Below are positions 15,063 through 24,061 of a DNA stretch of 64,000 nucleotides, piece by piece (positions within the stretch are counted from its first letter, which is position 1; each line of letters opens with the position of its first letter). Made by a program: the position numbers and the translations under genes. Origin of the DNA: Myxococcales bacterium. GTDB lineage: Bacteria > Myxococcota_A > Polyangia > Haliangiales > Haliangiaceae. The stretch spans positions 1 through 64,000 of the forward strand of contig JADJUF010000016.1 of the NCBI GenBank assembly GCA_016717005.1. Direction: 5' to 3'. A model generated the notes under the pieces. It did not search any database and was not told the origin of the DNA. It saw only the letters and a list, made by a program, of their open reading frames with translations.

Positions 15063-16037
15063 GTGACTTCCGCATCGTCCCTGGTCCTGGTCACCGGCGG
15101 CGCCGGCTTCATCGGCTCGCACACGGTCGATCGCCTCGTCGGCGGTGGCCACCGGGTCGTCGTCCTCGACGATCTCCGCACCGGCAAGCGGGCCAACCTG
15201 GCCCACCACGGCGCGCTCACCTTCGCCAGCGGCGCGCCGGTCGAGCTGGTCGTGGCCGACGTGAGCCACGGGCTGTTCGCGCCCCTCGCGGCGATCACCG
15301 CCGCGCACGGGCCGATCGCCCGGATCATCCACCTGGCCGCGCAGGTCTCGGTCGTCCACTCGCTGGCCAACCCGCTGGTCGACGTCGCGGTCAACTACGT
15401 CGGCACCGTCCAGGTGCTCGAGTACGCGCGCGCGACCGGCGTCGGCAAGGTCGTGTTCGCGTCGTCGGCCGCGGTCTACGGCGACACCGCGCTGGTGCCG
15501 GTGCCCGAGGACGCGCCGTGCCGACCGCTGTCGCCGTACGGCGTCGACAAGCTCGCGAGCGAGCTGATGATGCGCGCGTACGCCTCGACCCACGGCCTGG
15601 CGTCGACGCCGCTCCGGTTCTTCAACGTCTACGGCCCGCGCCAGGATCCGTCGAGCCCGTACTCGGGCGTGATCTCGATCTTCGCCGACCGGGCCCGGGC
15701 CGGCCGGCCGATCACGATCTTCGGCGACGGCGCCCAGACCCGCGACTTCGTCTACGTCGGTGACGTCGCGCGCGCGATCGTCACCGCGGCCATGACCGAC
15801 GGCGGCGACGGCAGCGCGATGAACGTCGGCACCGGGCGCGAGACCACGGTGCGCGAGCTGGCCGAGACGGTCGTGGGCCTGGCCGGCACCGGCGTGACGA
15901 TCACGCACGCGCCGGCCCGCGCCGGCGAGATCGTGCGGTCGCTCGCCCAGGTCACGCGCGCCACCGCCGCGCTCGGGGTGACGGCCGAGGTGACGCTGCG
16001 CGACGGGCTGGCGGCGACGCTCGCGAGCCTGGGCTAG
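15063..16037 (+). CDS. NAD-dependent epimerase/dehydratase (extended SDR)
   Basis: A 324-residue sugar-nucleotide-modifying enzyme of the UDP-glucose 4-epimerase/dehydratase class. It has the Rossmann motif TGGAGFIG (residues 11-18), VVVLDDLRTGK, HLAAQVSVVHSL, the SSAAVYGD segment with the catalytic Ser/Thr region, the YxxxK pair Tyr159/Lys163 in SPYGVDKLASE, and RFFNVYGPRQDPSSPYSGVIS, typical of UDP-GlcNAc/UDP-glucose epimerases. The product probably feeds polysaccharide or O-antigen synthesis, but no glycosyltransferase is adjacent. GTG start, 45 bases from the divergent methyltransferase. Confidence 0.9.
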   Translation: MTSASSLVLVTGGAGFIGSHTVDRLVGGGHRVVVLDDLRTGKRANLAHHGALTFASGAPVELVVADVSHGLFAPLAAITAAHGPIARIIHLAAQVSVVHSLANPLVDVAVNYVGTVQVLEYARATGVGKVVFASSAAVYGDTALVPVPEDAPCRPLSPYGVDKLASELMMRAYASTHGLASTPLRFFNVYGPRQDPSSPYSGVISIFADRARAGRPITIFGDGAQTRDFVYVGDVARAIVTAAMTDGGDGSAMNVGTGRETTVRELAETVVGLAGTGVTITHAPARAGEIVRSLAQVTRATAALGVTAEVTLRDGLAATLASLG

Positions 16038-16069
16038 CCACCTAGGCCGCGGACGCGGCTCGGACGTTG

Positions 16070-16075
16070 TAGGCT
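16070..16075 (+). promoter_or_regulatory. -10 element TAGGCT of a putative leaderless promoter
   Basis: TAGGCT ends 7 bases before the ATG at 16083 and supports that start over the GTG two codons earlier. No Shine-Dalgarno is present. Confidence 0.45.
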
Positions 16076-16082
16076 CGTGCCC

Positions 16083-18005
16083 ATGCGTCGTCGCGCCGTG
16101 TCCGTGTCCGTGTTCGTGGTCGTGGTCGTCGTGCTGGCCGCCCTCGGCGCCCGGGTCCGCCCGGCCGCGGCCGACGTCCAGCGCGCGTGGATCAAGAACA
16201 TCCCCGACGAGGCGACCTGGGCCAAGTACTCGCGGACCCTCGCCGGCGATCAGTTCGGCAAGTTCGTCATCGACGTCAAGACCAACGCGATCTACTTCTT
16301 CGACGTCAACCTGTTCGAGCTCCACGCCGACTTCGTCCTGGGCGTGCTGCTCAAGCAGCCGTGGACGCGCGACAACATCATCGCCTACAACAAGAACTAC
16401 GAGCAGGTGAAGCCGAAGTTCATCCTCGGCTACCTGACCCACCACAACAAGGTCGACCGCTGGGCGCTGTCGTTCTGGGAGGGCGACAAGATCGACGCCG
16501 CGACCGTGCTCCGGGTCCGCGATCGCCTGGCGACGTCGTTCTGGCGCAAGGACCTGGCGTTCCGGCCCGACTCGCCGGCCCAGGTGAAGATGGCGCGGCA
16601 GGTCGCGGCCAAGGGCTTCACGGTCGTGACCAACGACGAGTTCTACAAGGCCGCCTCGTTCCAGGCGTTCAACAAGGGCATGGCCATCGGCCGCCTCAAG
16701 GTCGTGCCGATCGGCACGCCCTACGACCAGCTCACGTTCGATCGCCACGACATCGTGCTCTTGCAGGAGAGCTACCCGGACATCACGCCGGTGGCCGGCA
16801 TCCTGTCGACGACGTTCTCGACCCCGCTGTCGCACGTGAACCTGCGCGCCGGCGCCTGGGGCATCCCCAACGCCGGCGACAAGCAGGCCCGCGCGTCGTT
16901 CGGCAAGCTCGACGGCAAGGTCGTCTACTACAACGTCGACGACAACCGCGCGGTCGTGCGCGAGGCCAGCGCCGCCGAGATCGCCGACTGGGAGGCGCGC
17001 AAGGCCCAGGCCCGCCACGTCGCGCTGCCCGCGGCCGACGTCACCGATCCGCGCCTGGCGATGCTGACCCGCATCCGCGCCAAGGACGTGGTCAGGTACG
17101 GCACCAAGACGGCGAACCTGGGCGAGATCCGCACCGCCAACTTGCCCAACGTCAACGTGCCCGACGGCTTCGGCGTGCCGTTCTTCTATTACGTGCGGCA
17201 CATGAAGGCCAACGGGCTCGACGTCAAGGTCGAGGCGATGCTGGCCGATCCGCGGTTCGCCGACGACGCGGCCTGGCGCCGCGCCACGCTCGAGGAGCTG
17301 CGCGCCGCGATCCTCGCCGCGCCGATCGATCCCGACGTGCTCGACGTCATCTACCGGCGGGTGCGGCTCAAGCTCGGCGGCAAGGGCGTGTTCGTGCGCA
17401 GCTCGACCAACGCCGAGGACCTGCCCGGCTTCAACGGCGCCGGCCTCTACGACACCGTGCCCAACGTGCGCGGCAAGGCGGCGCTGGGCGAGGCGCTCAA
17501 GACCGTGTGGGCGTCGCTGTGGAACCTGCGCGCGGTCGAGGAGCGCTCGGCGTTCGGCATCGACCACCGGCAGGTGTTCGCGGCGGTGATGGTGCAGGTC
17601 GGCGTCGCGGCCACCGCCGCCGGCGTGCTGGTCTCGACCAACCTCTACGACCCGCGCGACGACGACGGCTTCACGATCAACGCCAAGTGGGGCCTGGGCA
17701 TGAAGGTGGTCGAGGGCCAGAAGGTGCCCGAGCAGATCATCTTCGACGCCACCAACGACGGCACCAAGATCATCTCGCGCCAGGACGATCCGACGATGCT
17801 CGTGTTCGATCCCGGCGGCGGCATCCGCGAGGTGCCGGTCGCTGGCACCGACGTGATCTTGACCGAGGAGCGGGCCAAGCGGCTCGTGACCGCCGTGCAG
17901 CAGTTCATCCCGCTGTTCGCGCCGGGCGTGCCGCTCGACGTCGAGTGGGTGCTCGAGGGCGAGACGATCTGGATCGTGCAGGCGCGGCCGTTCGTCGGGC
18001 AGTAG
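16083..18005 (+). CDS. Exported PEP-synthase/glucan-water-dikinase-like protein
   Basis: A 640-residue protein with an unusually hydrophobic signal peptide (VFVVVVVVLAALGA) and mature start near ADVQRAW. A C-terminal PPDK/PEP-synthase nucleotide-binding domain is clear: YGTKTANLGEI, VFVRSSTNAEDLPGF near residue 439, and a closing VEWVLEGETIWIVQARP. Before it sits a phospho-histidine module, TPLSHVNLRAGAWGIPNA, with His251. The order (His module first, ATP-grasp-like domain last) and the wording SHVNLRA resemble glucan water dikinases, not bacterial PEP synthase, and no PEP-binding barrel is present. Family knowledge suggests ATP-driven phosphoryl transfer through His. An exported location with this chemistry is surprising. 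The acceptor is unknown. Confidence 0.75.
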   Translation: MRRRAVSVSVFVVVVVVLAALGARVRPAAADVQRAWIKNIPDEATWAKYSRTLAGDQFGKFVIDVKTNAIYFFDVNLFELHADFVLGVLLKQPWTRDNIIAYNKNYEQVKPKFILGYLTHHNKVDRWALSFWEGDKIDAATVLRVRDRLATSFWRKDLAFRPDSPAQVKMARQVAAKGFTVVTNDEFYKAASFQAFNKGMAIGRLKVVPIGTPYDQLTFDRHDIVLLQESYPDITPVAGILSTTFSTPLSHVNLRAGAWGIPNAGDKQARASFGKLDGKVVYYNVDDNRAVVREASAAEIADWEARKAQARHVALPAADVTDPRLAMLTRIRAKDVVRYGTKTANLGEIRTANLPNVNVPDGFGVPFFYYVRHMKANGLDVKVEAMLADPRFADDAAWRRATLEELRAAILAAPIDPDVLDVIYRRVRLKLGGKGVFVRSSTNAEDLPGFNGAGLYDTVPNVRGKAALGEALKTVWASLWNLRAVEERSAFGIDHRQVFAAVMVQVGVAATAAGVLVSTNLYDPRDDDGFTINAKWGLGMKVVEGQKVPEQIIFDATNDGTKIISRQDDPTMLVFDPGGGIREVPVAGTDVILTEERAKRLVTAVQQFIPLFAPGVPLDVEWVLEGETIWIVQARPFVGQ

Positions 18006-18014
18006 GCCCGGGGG

Positions 18015-18228
18015 CTCTGGTTCCGGCTCCGGCTCCGGTTCCCGCGCGTACGCCGACGGCATCGGCGCCGAGGGGATGACCGGTTCCGCCTCCGGCTCCG
18101 GTTCCGGTTCCGGCTCCGGCTCCGGTTCTGGCTCCGGCTCCGGGGCCGGTTCCCGCGCGTACGCCGACGGCATCGGCGCCGACGTGATTGACCGGTTCCG
18201 GTTCCGGCTCCTGGATCCGGCTCTGGCC
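18015..18228. repeat. Hexanucleotide array 1 (GGCTCC/GGTTCC) with a 35-base direct repeat
   Basis: Fills the gap between two convergent genes. Units are GGCTCC, GGTTCC and GGTTCT variants. A 35-base unit containing CGCGCGTACGCCGACGGC occurs twice (18037-18071 and 18148-18182), both copies embedded in hexamers. It reads as Gly-Ser on one strand and Glu-Pro on the other but has no credible start, so I treat it as non-coding. Confidence 0.85.
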
Positions 18229-18229
18229 G

Positions 18230-21200
18230 CTAGCGTCCGCGCAGGGCCTCGCCCAGGTACCGGACCAGCGCGCTGCCGAGGCCGGGCTCGTCGTCGATCA
18301 GCTCGTCGAGATCGAGGCGCCGGAGGCGGAACAGGCGCGTCGGCTCGACGGCGGCGACGCGCGGGCTCGGGCGCGGGGCGATCGCGGCCAGCTCGTCGAC
18401 CGCGCGGCCGCGGCCGAGGCGGCGCTCGCCGACCTCGACCGCGCCGTCGATCACCACCAGCAGCGCGTCGAGGCGCTCGCCGTCGCTGACGATCAGCGCG
18501 CCCGCGGCCAGCGCGACCACCTCACCGCGATCGGCCAGGGCGGCGAGCTGCGGCGTGGTCAGGCCGGCCAGCGCCGGGACCTCGGCCAGGACCAGGAGCA
18601 CGTCGACGGCGGGGGGCACGTCGTCATCGTCGGCGCCGGCGGTGACCCGGCGCAAGAGATCGAGCGGCGCGATCGCGTCGGCGGCGGCGCGGGCCGCGGT
18701 GGTCAGGGCGGCGCGGAACGCGCCGCGGCGTTCGCGCGGCAGCGCGCGGACCAGCAGATCGCGGGTCAGCGCGTCGGGGCCGGTGAGCTCGGCGGTGATG
18801 GCGTCGTCGAGCGCGATCGGGCCGAGCCGGGCCCGGGCGCCGTGGACCCGGGCGGCCAGCGCGCCGGGGTCGACCACCGGCACGATCCGCGCGGCGATCG
18901 CGCGCGGCAGCGTGGCGTCGAGGATCTCGACCGCGCGGGCGCGCTCGCCGACGGTGGCGGCCGCCCGCAGCGCCCGGGCCGCGCGCGCGATCGAGCGGGC
19001 CCGGGCCTGGGCGGCGACCAGCAGCAGCGCGGTGTGGCCGACCTCGGCCAGGCGCTCGTCGAGCCGTCGGTCGAGGGCGTGGTCGCCCAGCGCGGTCAGG
19101 GCGCCGGCGTGGACCGCGAGCTGGTCGAGCGCGTCGAGCTCGGCCTCGACCACCGCGTCGAGCGCCCGGGCGCTCACCGCCAGCTCGCTCAGGAGCGCGA
19201 CCGCGCGATCGCGGGCGCCGCGCCGGCCGAGCCCGCGGTGCGGACCAGCGCGAGCACCGCGACCGAGCCCAGGCCGCGCAGCGCGGTCTCGGCGGCGGCG
19301 CGGACCAGATCCTCGCGATCGCCGAGCGCCTCGGCGATCGCGGCGAGGTCCTCGGGCGCGGGATCGCCCGGCCGCAGCGCGAGCGCGGTCACCGCGGCGG
19401 CGGCGACGATCGGCGGCGCGGCCGCGGCCGGCGCCGCCAGCGAGCGCACCAGCTCGATCGTGTCGGCGCGCAGCCACCGGCGCTCGGCGTCGTCGCCCGG
19501 CAGCGCCGCCAGCGCGGTCAGCGCCGCCAGCGCGTCGGCGATCGTCGTCGGCGCCAGCGCCTCGCGCCGGCGCACGATCCGCAGCAGCTGGCGCCCGAGC
19601 GCGCACGCCTCGGGATCGCCGGCGGCGGCGCGGTCGGCGACCTCGGCCGCGAGCTCGTCGGCGCCCAGGGCCGCGGTCGCGTCGTCGTCGCTCGCGGTCG
19701 CGTCGCCGATCGCCAGAGCGATCGCCGCGGGGTCGCCGAGCGCGCGGGCCCGGGCGATCGCGCCGCCGGCCTGGTCGTCGGGGATCAGCACGGCCAGGCC
19801 CGGGCCGGCGCCGCGCCCGAGCCGCCCGACCAGCGACCACCGGTGGGCGTCGTCGGCGCCGGCCGCCAGCGCCGCGAGCGCCGCGGCGGTGGCATGATCG
19901 CGCTGCCCCGGTCCGATCGTGCGCGCCAGCGCGGCGCCGATGGCCGCGCGCGCCGACGCGGCGTCGCGGTACAGGCCCACCAGCAGCGGGCGCGCGTCGA
20001 AGCCGGGCGGGTGGTGCAGGCGGGCCGCGACCTCGGCCGCGCGCGCCGGGTCGGTCGCGGCCACCGACAGCACCAGCGCCCGGGTGGCGCGCTCGCCGAG
20101 CGCGACCTCGTCGTCGTCGGTCCGGGCCGAGGGGTGGGCGAGGGCGCCGAGCGCCCACTGCGGCAGGTGGGCGCGCACGCGCAGCGCGAGCACCAGCCAC
20201 ACCGCCGCCGCGACGACGATCACGTACGGCACCAGGTCGGGGCGGACGACCCCGGCGGCGACGCCGCCGACGACCGCGCCGGTGCGCTTGGCCGGGCCCT
20301 CGAGCCAGCCGCTCAGGCGACCGCGCAGCTCCGGCGGCAACAGGTTCTGCGCCAGCTTCTCGGCCGGGCCTTCGATCGCGCCGTCGGTGACCCGGGCCTG
20401 GATCTGCAGCAGCGCCACCGCCGCCAGCGCGCCGGTGCCGATCACCCCCAGCGCCGCGAGGCACGCCGCCGCCGGCGCCACGATCAGCGCGCCGCCGACG
20501 CCGAGGCGGCCGAGCAGGCGCGGCGCCAGCACCAGCTGCGCGCCGATCATCGCGAGCTGGCCGATCATGCGCACCGAGCCGAGGAACCCGGCCAGCGCCG
20601 CGCTGTCGGCGTCGTGGGCGGCGGCCGCGGCCCCGAGCGCGACGTAGGTCAGCGACGCGCAGACGCCGGCGATCGCCACCAGCCCCGCCAGCCCGCGGGC
20701 CAGCGGCTGGCGGCGCAGCGCGCCGACGCCGTCGAACCACCCGCCGGCGGTGCGGGCCTTCAGGCTGGCGCCGACCCGGCGCGCCGGCGGCGCCAGCCCG
20801 GCGCACAGGCCCGCGGCCGCGAACACCCCGGCGCCGCACAGGAGCAGCACCCCGGCCCCGGCGGCGTGGGCGATCGGCGCGACCAGCCCGGCGCCGATCA
20901 CCCCGCCGACCCCGCCGGCGGCGGCGAGCCGCGGCACCATGCGGCGCAGCGTGCGGGCGTCGAACCACTCGCTGACCGCCACCCAGAACGCCAGCTCGAC
21001 CGCGGCCGACAGCTGCTTGACCGCGATGAACGCGATCACCGCCGCCGCGCGCGGCGCGTGGGCGTGGGCCAGGCTGACCGCCGCCAGCAGCACCGCACCG
21101 CCGGCGGCCAGCGCCACCAGCGTGCGCTGGCGATCGCGCCGATCCGCCAGCGCGCCGACCGCAGCCACGACGATCGCGACCAGCACGCTCGACACCGCCA

Positions 21201-21342
21201 CCGCGGGCCCGAGGTTGCCGGGCCCGATCGCCTCCAGGAACCAGGCGTCGGCGGCGGCGCCGGCCAGGTGGCCCGCGGCTCCCGCGCACGCGAGGATGGC
21301 CGCCGCGACCCGCGCGGCTCGGCCCGACGGGACGCTGACCAC
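18230..21342 (-). pseudogene. Nucleotide-transporter-like MFS/HEAT-repeat/cNMP-binding fusion, one frameshift
   Basis: About 1037 residues if one base is restored near 19205. Residues 1 to about 390 are hydrophobic with some 11-12 membrane segments, resembling MFS or ATP/ADP-translocase-type carriers (VKQLSAAVELAFWVAVSEWFDAR is typical wording, as is PAEKLAQNLLPPELRG). The middle, about 400-890, is Ala/Leu/Asp-rich helical repeats consistent with HEAT repeats. The last 130 residues look like a cyclic-nucleotide-binding domain (GEVVALAAGALIVSDGERLDALLVVIDGAVEV; RGRAVDELAAI). At the indel one frame ends in ARSRS while the other carries on with AVALLSELAVSARALDAVV. Start GTG with a leaderless-type promoter. 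Confidence 0.7.
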
Positions 21343-21347
21343 GCCGC

Positions 21348-21353
21348 ATAGTA
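21348..21353 (-). promoter_or_regulatory. -10 element TACTAT before the transporter-like fusion gene
   Basis: Read on the minus strand, TACTAT ends 5 bases before the GTG start, with no Shine-Dalgarno between. Consistent with a leaderless mRNA. Confidence 0.4.
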
Positions 21354-21407
21354 TTCGATCCGAGGCGGGAACCGGACCTGGCGCGGTGGTGTCTACCGCG
21401 TAAGCTC

Positions 21408-23120
21408 ATGGGGATGCGACATGGACTGGCGCTGGCGATCGTCGGCCTGACCGGCATGGTGGGCGCGGTCGCCGTCACCTGGGCCCAGGGCACGCCGGCG
21501 CCGCCGCGGGTGCTGCACGAGGACCTGCCCAGCCCGACCGGCTCGGACTCGCCGCTGATCGGCAGCGACCCGGCCGCGGGCCAGAACCCCGACGCGTTCG
21601 CCTCGGGCGACAAGGTCCTGCCCGAGCCCCAGCTGGCGCCGAAGGACCCGGGCGAGCCGGTGTTCGGGCGCGAGGGCTCGGTCACCGACCGCCAGACCGA
21701 GGAGCGCCCCGACTACCAGACCGGCGCCGACGGCACGCTCCACTACACCGCGGTGTTCAACCCGGACGTGATGCCGTTCAAGCGCATGAGCTCGCTCGAC
21801 GGCATCGACGCCGGGTACGTCAACGTGATCCGCGACCCGACCCTGCGCGATCTGTCGGTCGGCGGCGTCACCGATCGCGCGCGCGATCGGTTCTGGGCGT
21901 CGTTGATGGTCGAGCTGACGCCGGGCGCGCCGATCGCGATCCCGTCGGTCGCCCCCGACATGCGCATCCTGTCGTACGAGACCCAGCCGGCGATCCGCGT
22001 CACGTTCAGCAAGGACTCGGCCGACAACTTCTACGTGCGCGCCGACGACCGCGCCGCGCACGGCCAGTTCCGGCTGGTGTTCCTGGCCGACGCCGACGCC
22101 GGCTACTTCGCGCCGCAGCTGCCGACCCGGCCCTACAGCGTGCGGCGGGTGCGCGAGCTGGCGCAGCACGAGGGCCTGGTGCCGACGCTGACGCCCCAGG
22201 TCCGTCAGGTCGCGGACCAGGCGCTCGCCGACCTCGGGCTCGACGAGGACGACGAGCTCGGCGCGGCGTTCAACAAGCTGGTCTTCTACTTCCGCGCCTT
22301 CGAGGCCAAGCCCATCCCGGCCGCGACCGGCGACGTCTACTGGGATCTGTTCAAGAACCAGGCCGGCGTGTGCCGGCACCGGTCGTCGACGTTCACGGTC
22401 ACCGCCAACGCGCTCGGCATCCCGACCCGCTACGTCTTCAACGAGGCCCACGCGTTCGTCGAGGTGTGGTTCCCCGAGCGCGGCTGGCAGCGGATCGATC
22501 TCGGCGGCGCGGCGTCGCGCCTCGACGTCTCGAACGCCGAGAACAAGACCGTCCACCGGCCGCGGGCGCCCGATCCGTTCGCCAAGCCGCCCGAGTACAC
22601 CCAGAACTACGCCCAGCTCACCGGCGACATCTCCGGCCTGACCGACGCGCAGCTCGACGAGGCCCACGCGCCCTTGACCGACGCGCCGCCCAGCGGCGCC
22701 TTCGACAGCGACGGGCCCGGCGCGGGCCCCGGCGGCGACAACGCGCTCGGCGACGATCCGGTGTTCGGCCCCGGCGCCGACGCCCAGGGCATGCCGATCG
22801 ACAACGCCAAGCCGACGCCGGTCCTGACCGTGACGCTGGCCGATCCGGTCGGCTACCGCGGCGAGGTCCTGGCGATCGAGGGGCGGGTCGACGGCCCGGG
22901 CGGGCGCGGCGTCGGCGGGCTGCGGATCGATCTGTTCCTGGCGCCGGTCGGCTCGGGCGGGCTCAACGGCACGCCGATCGGGCGCTCGGTCTCGAACGCC
23001 GACGGCACCTTCGCGATCGACGCGCTGGTCCCGACCGACCTCGACCTCGACACCTACGAGCTGTTCGTGTCGACCCGCGGCGACGCGCGCTACAACCCGG
23101 CGTACTCGGACGGCGAGTAG
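21408..23120 (+). CDS. Exported transglutaminase-like protein
   Basis: A 570-residue protein with an N-terminal signal sequence (LALAIVGLTGMVGAVAVTWA). A transglutaminase-type papain-like core lies in the middle, with the catalytic triad Cys322 (GVCRHRSS), His348 (NEAHAFVEVW) and Asp364 (QRIDLGG). Such domains act as peptidases or amidases at the envelope. An acidic, Gly/Asp/Pro-rich linker follows, and then a C-terminal Ig-like domain (TVTLADPVGYRGEVLAIEGRV; NADGTFAIDALVPTDLDLDTYELFV). ATG at 21408 or two codons later; no good Shine-Dalgarno separates them. Its 3' end overlaps the convergent lipoprotein gene by about 30 bases. Confidence 0.85.
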   Translation: MGMRHGLALAIVGLTGMVGAVAVTWAQGTPAPPRVLHEDLPSPTGSDSPLIGSDPAAGQNPDAFASGDKVLPEPQLAPKDPGEPVFGREGSVTDRQTEERPDYQTGADGTLHYTAVFNPDVMPFKRMSSLDGIDAGYVNVIRDPTLRDLSVGGVTDRARDRFWASLMVELTPGAPIAIPSVAPDMRILSYETQPAIRVTFSKDSADNFYVRADDRAAHGQFRLVFLADADAGYFAPQLPTRPYSVRRVRELAQHEGLVPTLTPQVRQVADQALADLGLDEDDELGAAFNKLVFYFRAFEAKPIPAATGDVYWDLFKNQAGVCRHRSSTFTVTANALGIPTRYVFNEAHAFVEVWFPERGWQRIDLGGAASRLDVSNAENKTVHRPRAPDPFAKPPEYTQNYAQLTGDISGLTDAQLDEAHAPLTDAPPSGAFDSDGPGAGPGGDNALGDDPVFGPGADAQGMPIDNAKPTPVLTVTLADPVGYRGEVLAIEGRVDGPGGRGVGGLRIDLFLAPVGSGGLNGTPIGRSVSNADGTFAIDALVPTDLDLDTYELFVSTRGDARYNPAYSDGE

Positions 23121-24061
23121 GCGGCCGGGCGCCGCAGCACCTGGCGGCGGGCGCCGCGCCAGGTGAGCACGACCACGTCGCCGATCACGACCAGCTCGGC
23201 GCCGTCCTTGGCCCGGGTCGGGCTGGCGGCCAGGCACGGGTGCGCGCCCGCGACCACCGCGACCTCGTCGAAGCGCCAGCCGTCGCCCGCGTCGTCGTCG
23301 TCGGGCGCCGCCGGCCGGCGGTGGCCGCGCACCAGGTAGCGATCGACGAAGCGATAGCCGGGGGCGCCGGCGCACGGCACGATCGCGCCGCCGGGATCGC
23401 GGACCTCGACGGTGCGCACGTACCAGCCCGCGAGCGCGCCGTCGTCACCCAGCGCCAGCTCCCAGCGCTCGTCCTCGCGCTGGACCAGGCCGCCCGCCGT
23501 CCACGACGTCGCGGTCCAGCGCCACGGGCCGGCCGGCGCGGCGGCCACCGCGAGCCGGGGCGGTGGCGTCGGCGGCGTCGCGCGCTGGAGGTGGGCGACG
23601 CCGTCGGCCCAGCGCAGCTCGAGGGTGTCGTCGTCGAGCAGCCGCGCCTGGTAGCGCGCGAGCCGGCGCAGGCCGCGATCGCACGGCGACGGCTCGACCT
23701 GGTAGCCCACCTCCTCGATCACCGCGCCGCCCGGCGCCGCGGCCACGGTCACGTCGACCGTCGACGCCAGCCGGTAGCTCGGCGCCTGCACGCACGTGAA
23801 CGGCACGCCGTCGACGGCGCGCACGTCGACCGTGCGCTGGTAGCGTCCGGCCAGGCGCAGCCAGTCGCCGGTGATCGCGAGGTCCCAGCGCTCGCGCTCG
23901 GTGCGGGTGGTCCCGTCGGCGGTCGTGGTCAGGGCCCAGGTCCAGGTCCCGGCCAGGGACCGGGTCGCGATCGCGTCGTCGATCGTGATCCGCGGCGGAT
24001 CGGCCGCCGGCGCCGCGCACGCGGTCAGCGCGAGCGCCAGCGCCGCGGCGCGCGCGGTCAC
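23090..24061 (-). CDS. Lipoprotein with two tandem homologous domains, function unknown
   Basis: A 323-residue lipoprotein: GTG start overlapping the upstream kinase stop (GTGA), signal with lipobox LTAC. Two repeats of about 130 residues are visible: GTWTWALTTTADG / RERWDLAITGDWLRLAGRYQ / TCVQAPSYR / SPCDRG / TLELRW, matched by GPWRWTATSWTAGG / DERWELALGDDGALAGWYV / PCAGAPGYR / HPCLA / VVLTWRG. Each holds two Cys in equivalent places. The pattern resembles lipocalin-like or antiparallel-barrel domains, which is inference. Translational coupling with the kinase suggests it belongs to that kinase's pathway, possibly as its envelope sensor. Confidence 0.7.
   Translation of the reverse strand: MTARAAALALALTACAAPAADPPRITIDDAIATRSLAGTWTWALTTTADGTTRTERERWDLAITGDWLRLAGRYQRTVDVRAVDGVPFTCVQAPSYRLASTVDVTVAAAPGGAVIEEVGYQVEPSPCDRGLRRLARYQARLLDDDTLELRWADGVAHLQRATPPTPPPRLAVAAAPAGPWRWTATSWTAGGLVQREDERWELALGDDGALAGWYVRTVEVRDPGGAIVPCAGAPGYRFVDRYLVRGHRRPAAPDDDDAGDGWRFDEVAVVAGAHPCLAASPTRAKDGAELVVIGDVVVLTWRGARRQVLRRPAAYSPSEYAGL

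Noticed and set aside
14370..18173. A very long minus-strand frame starting with Glu-Pro repeats over array 1
   Set aside because: Only its last 215 codons (the methyltransferase) are real. The rest is antisense to the epimerase and dikinase-like genes, and the Glu-Pro start is the translation of the hexamer array.
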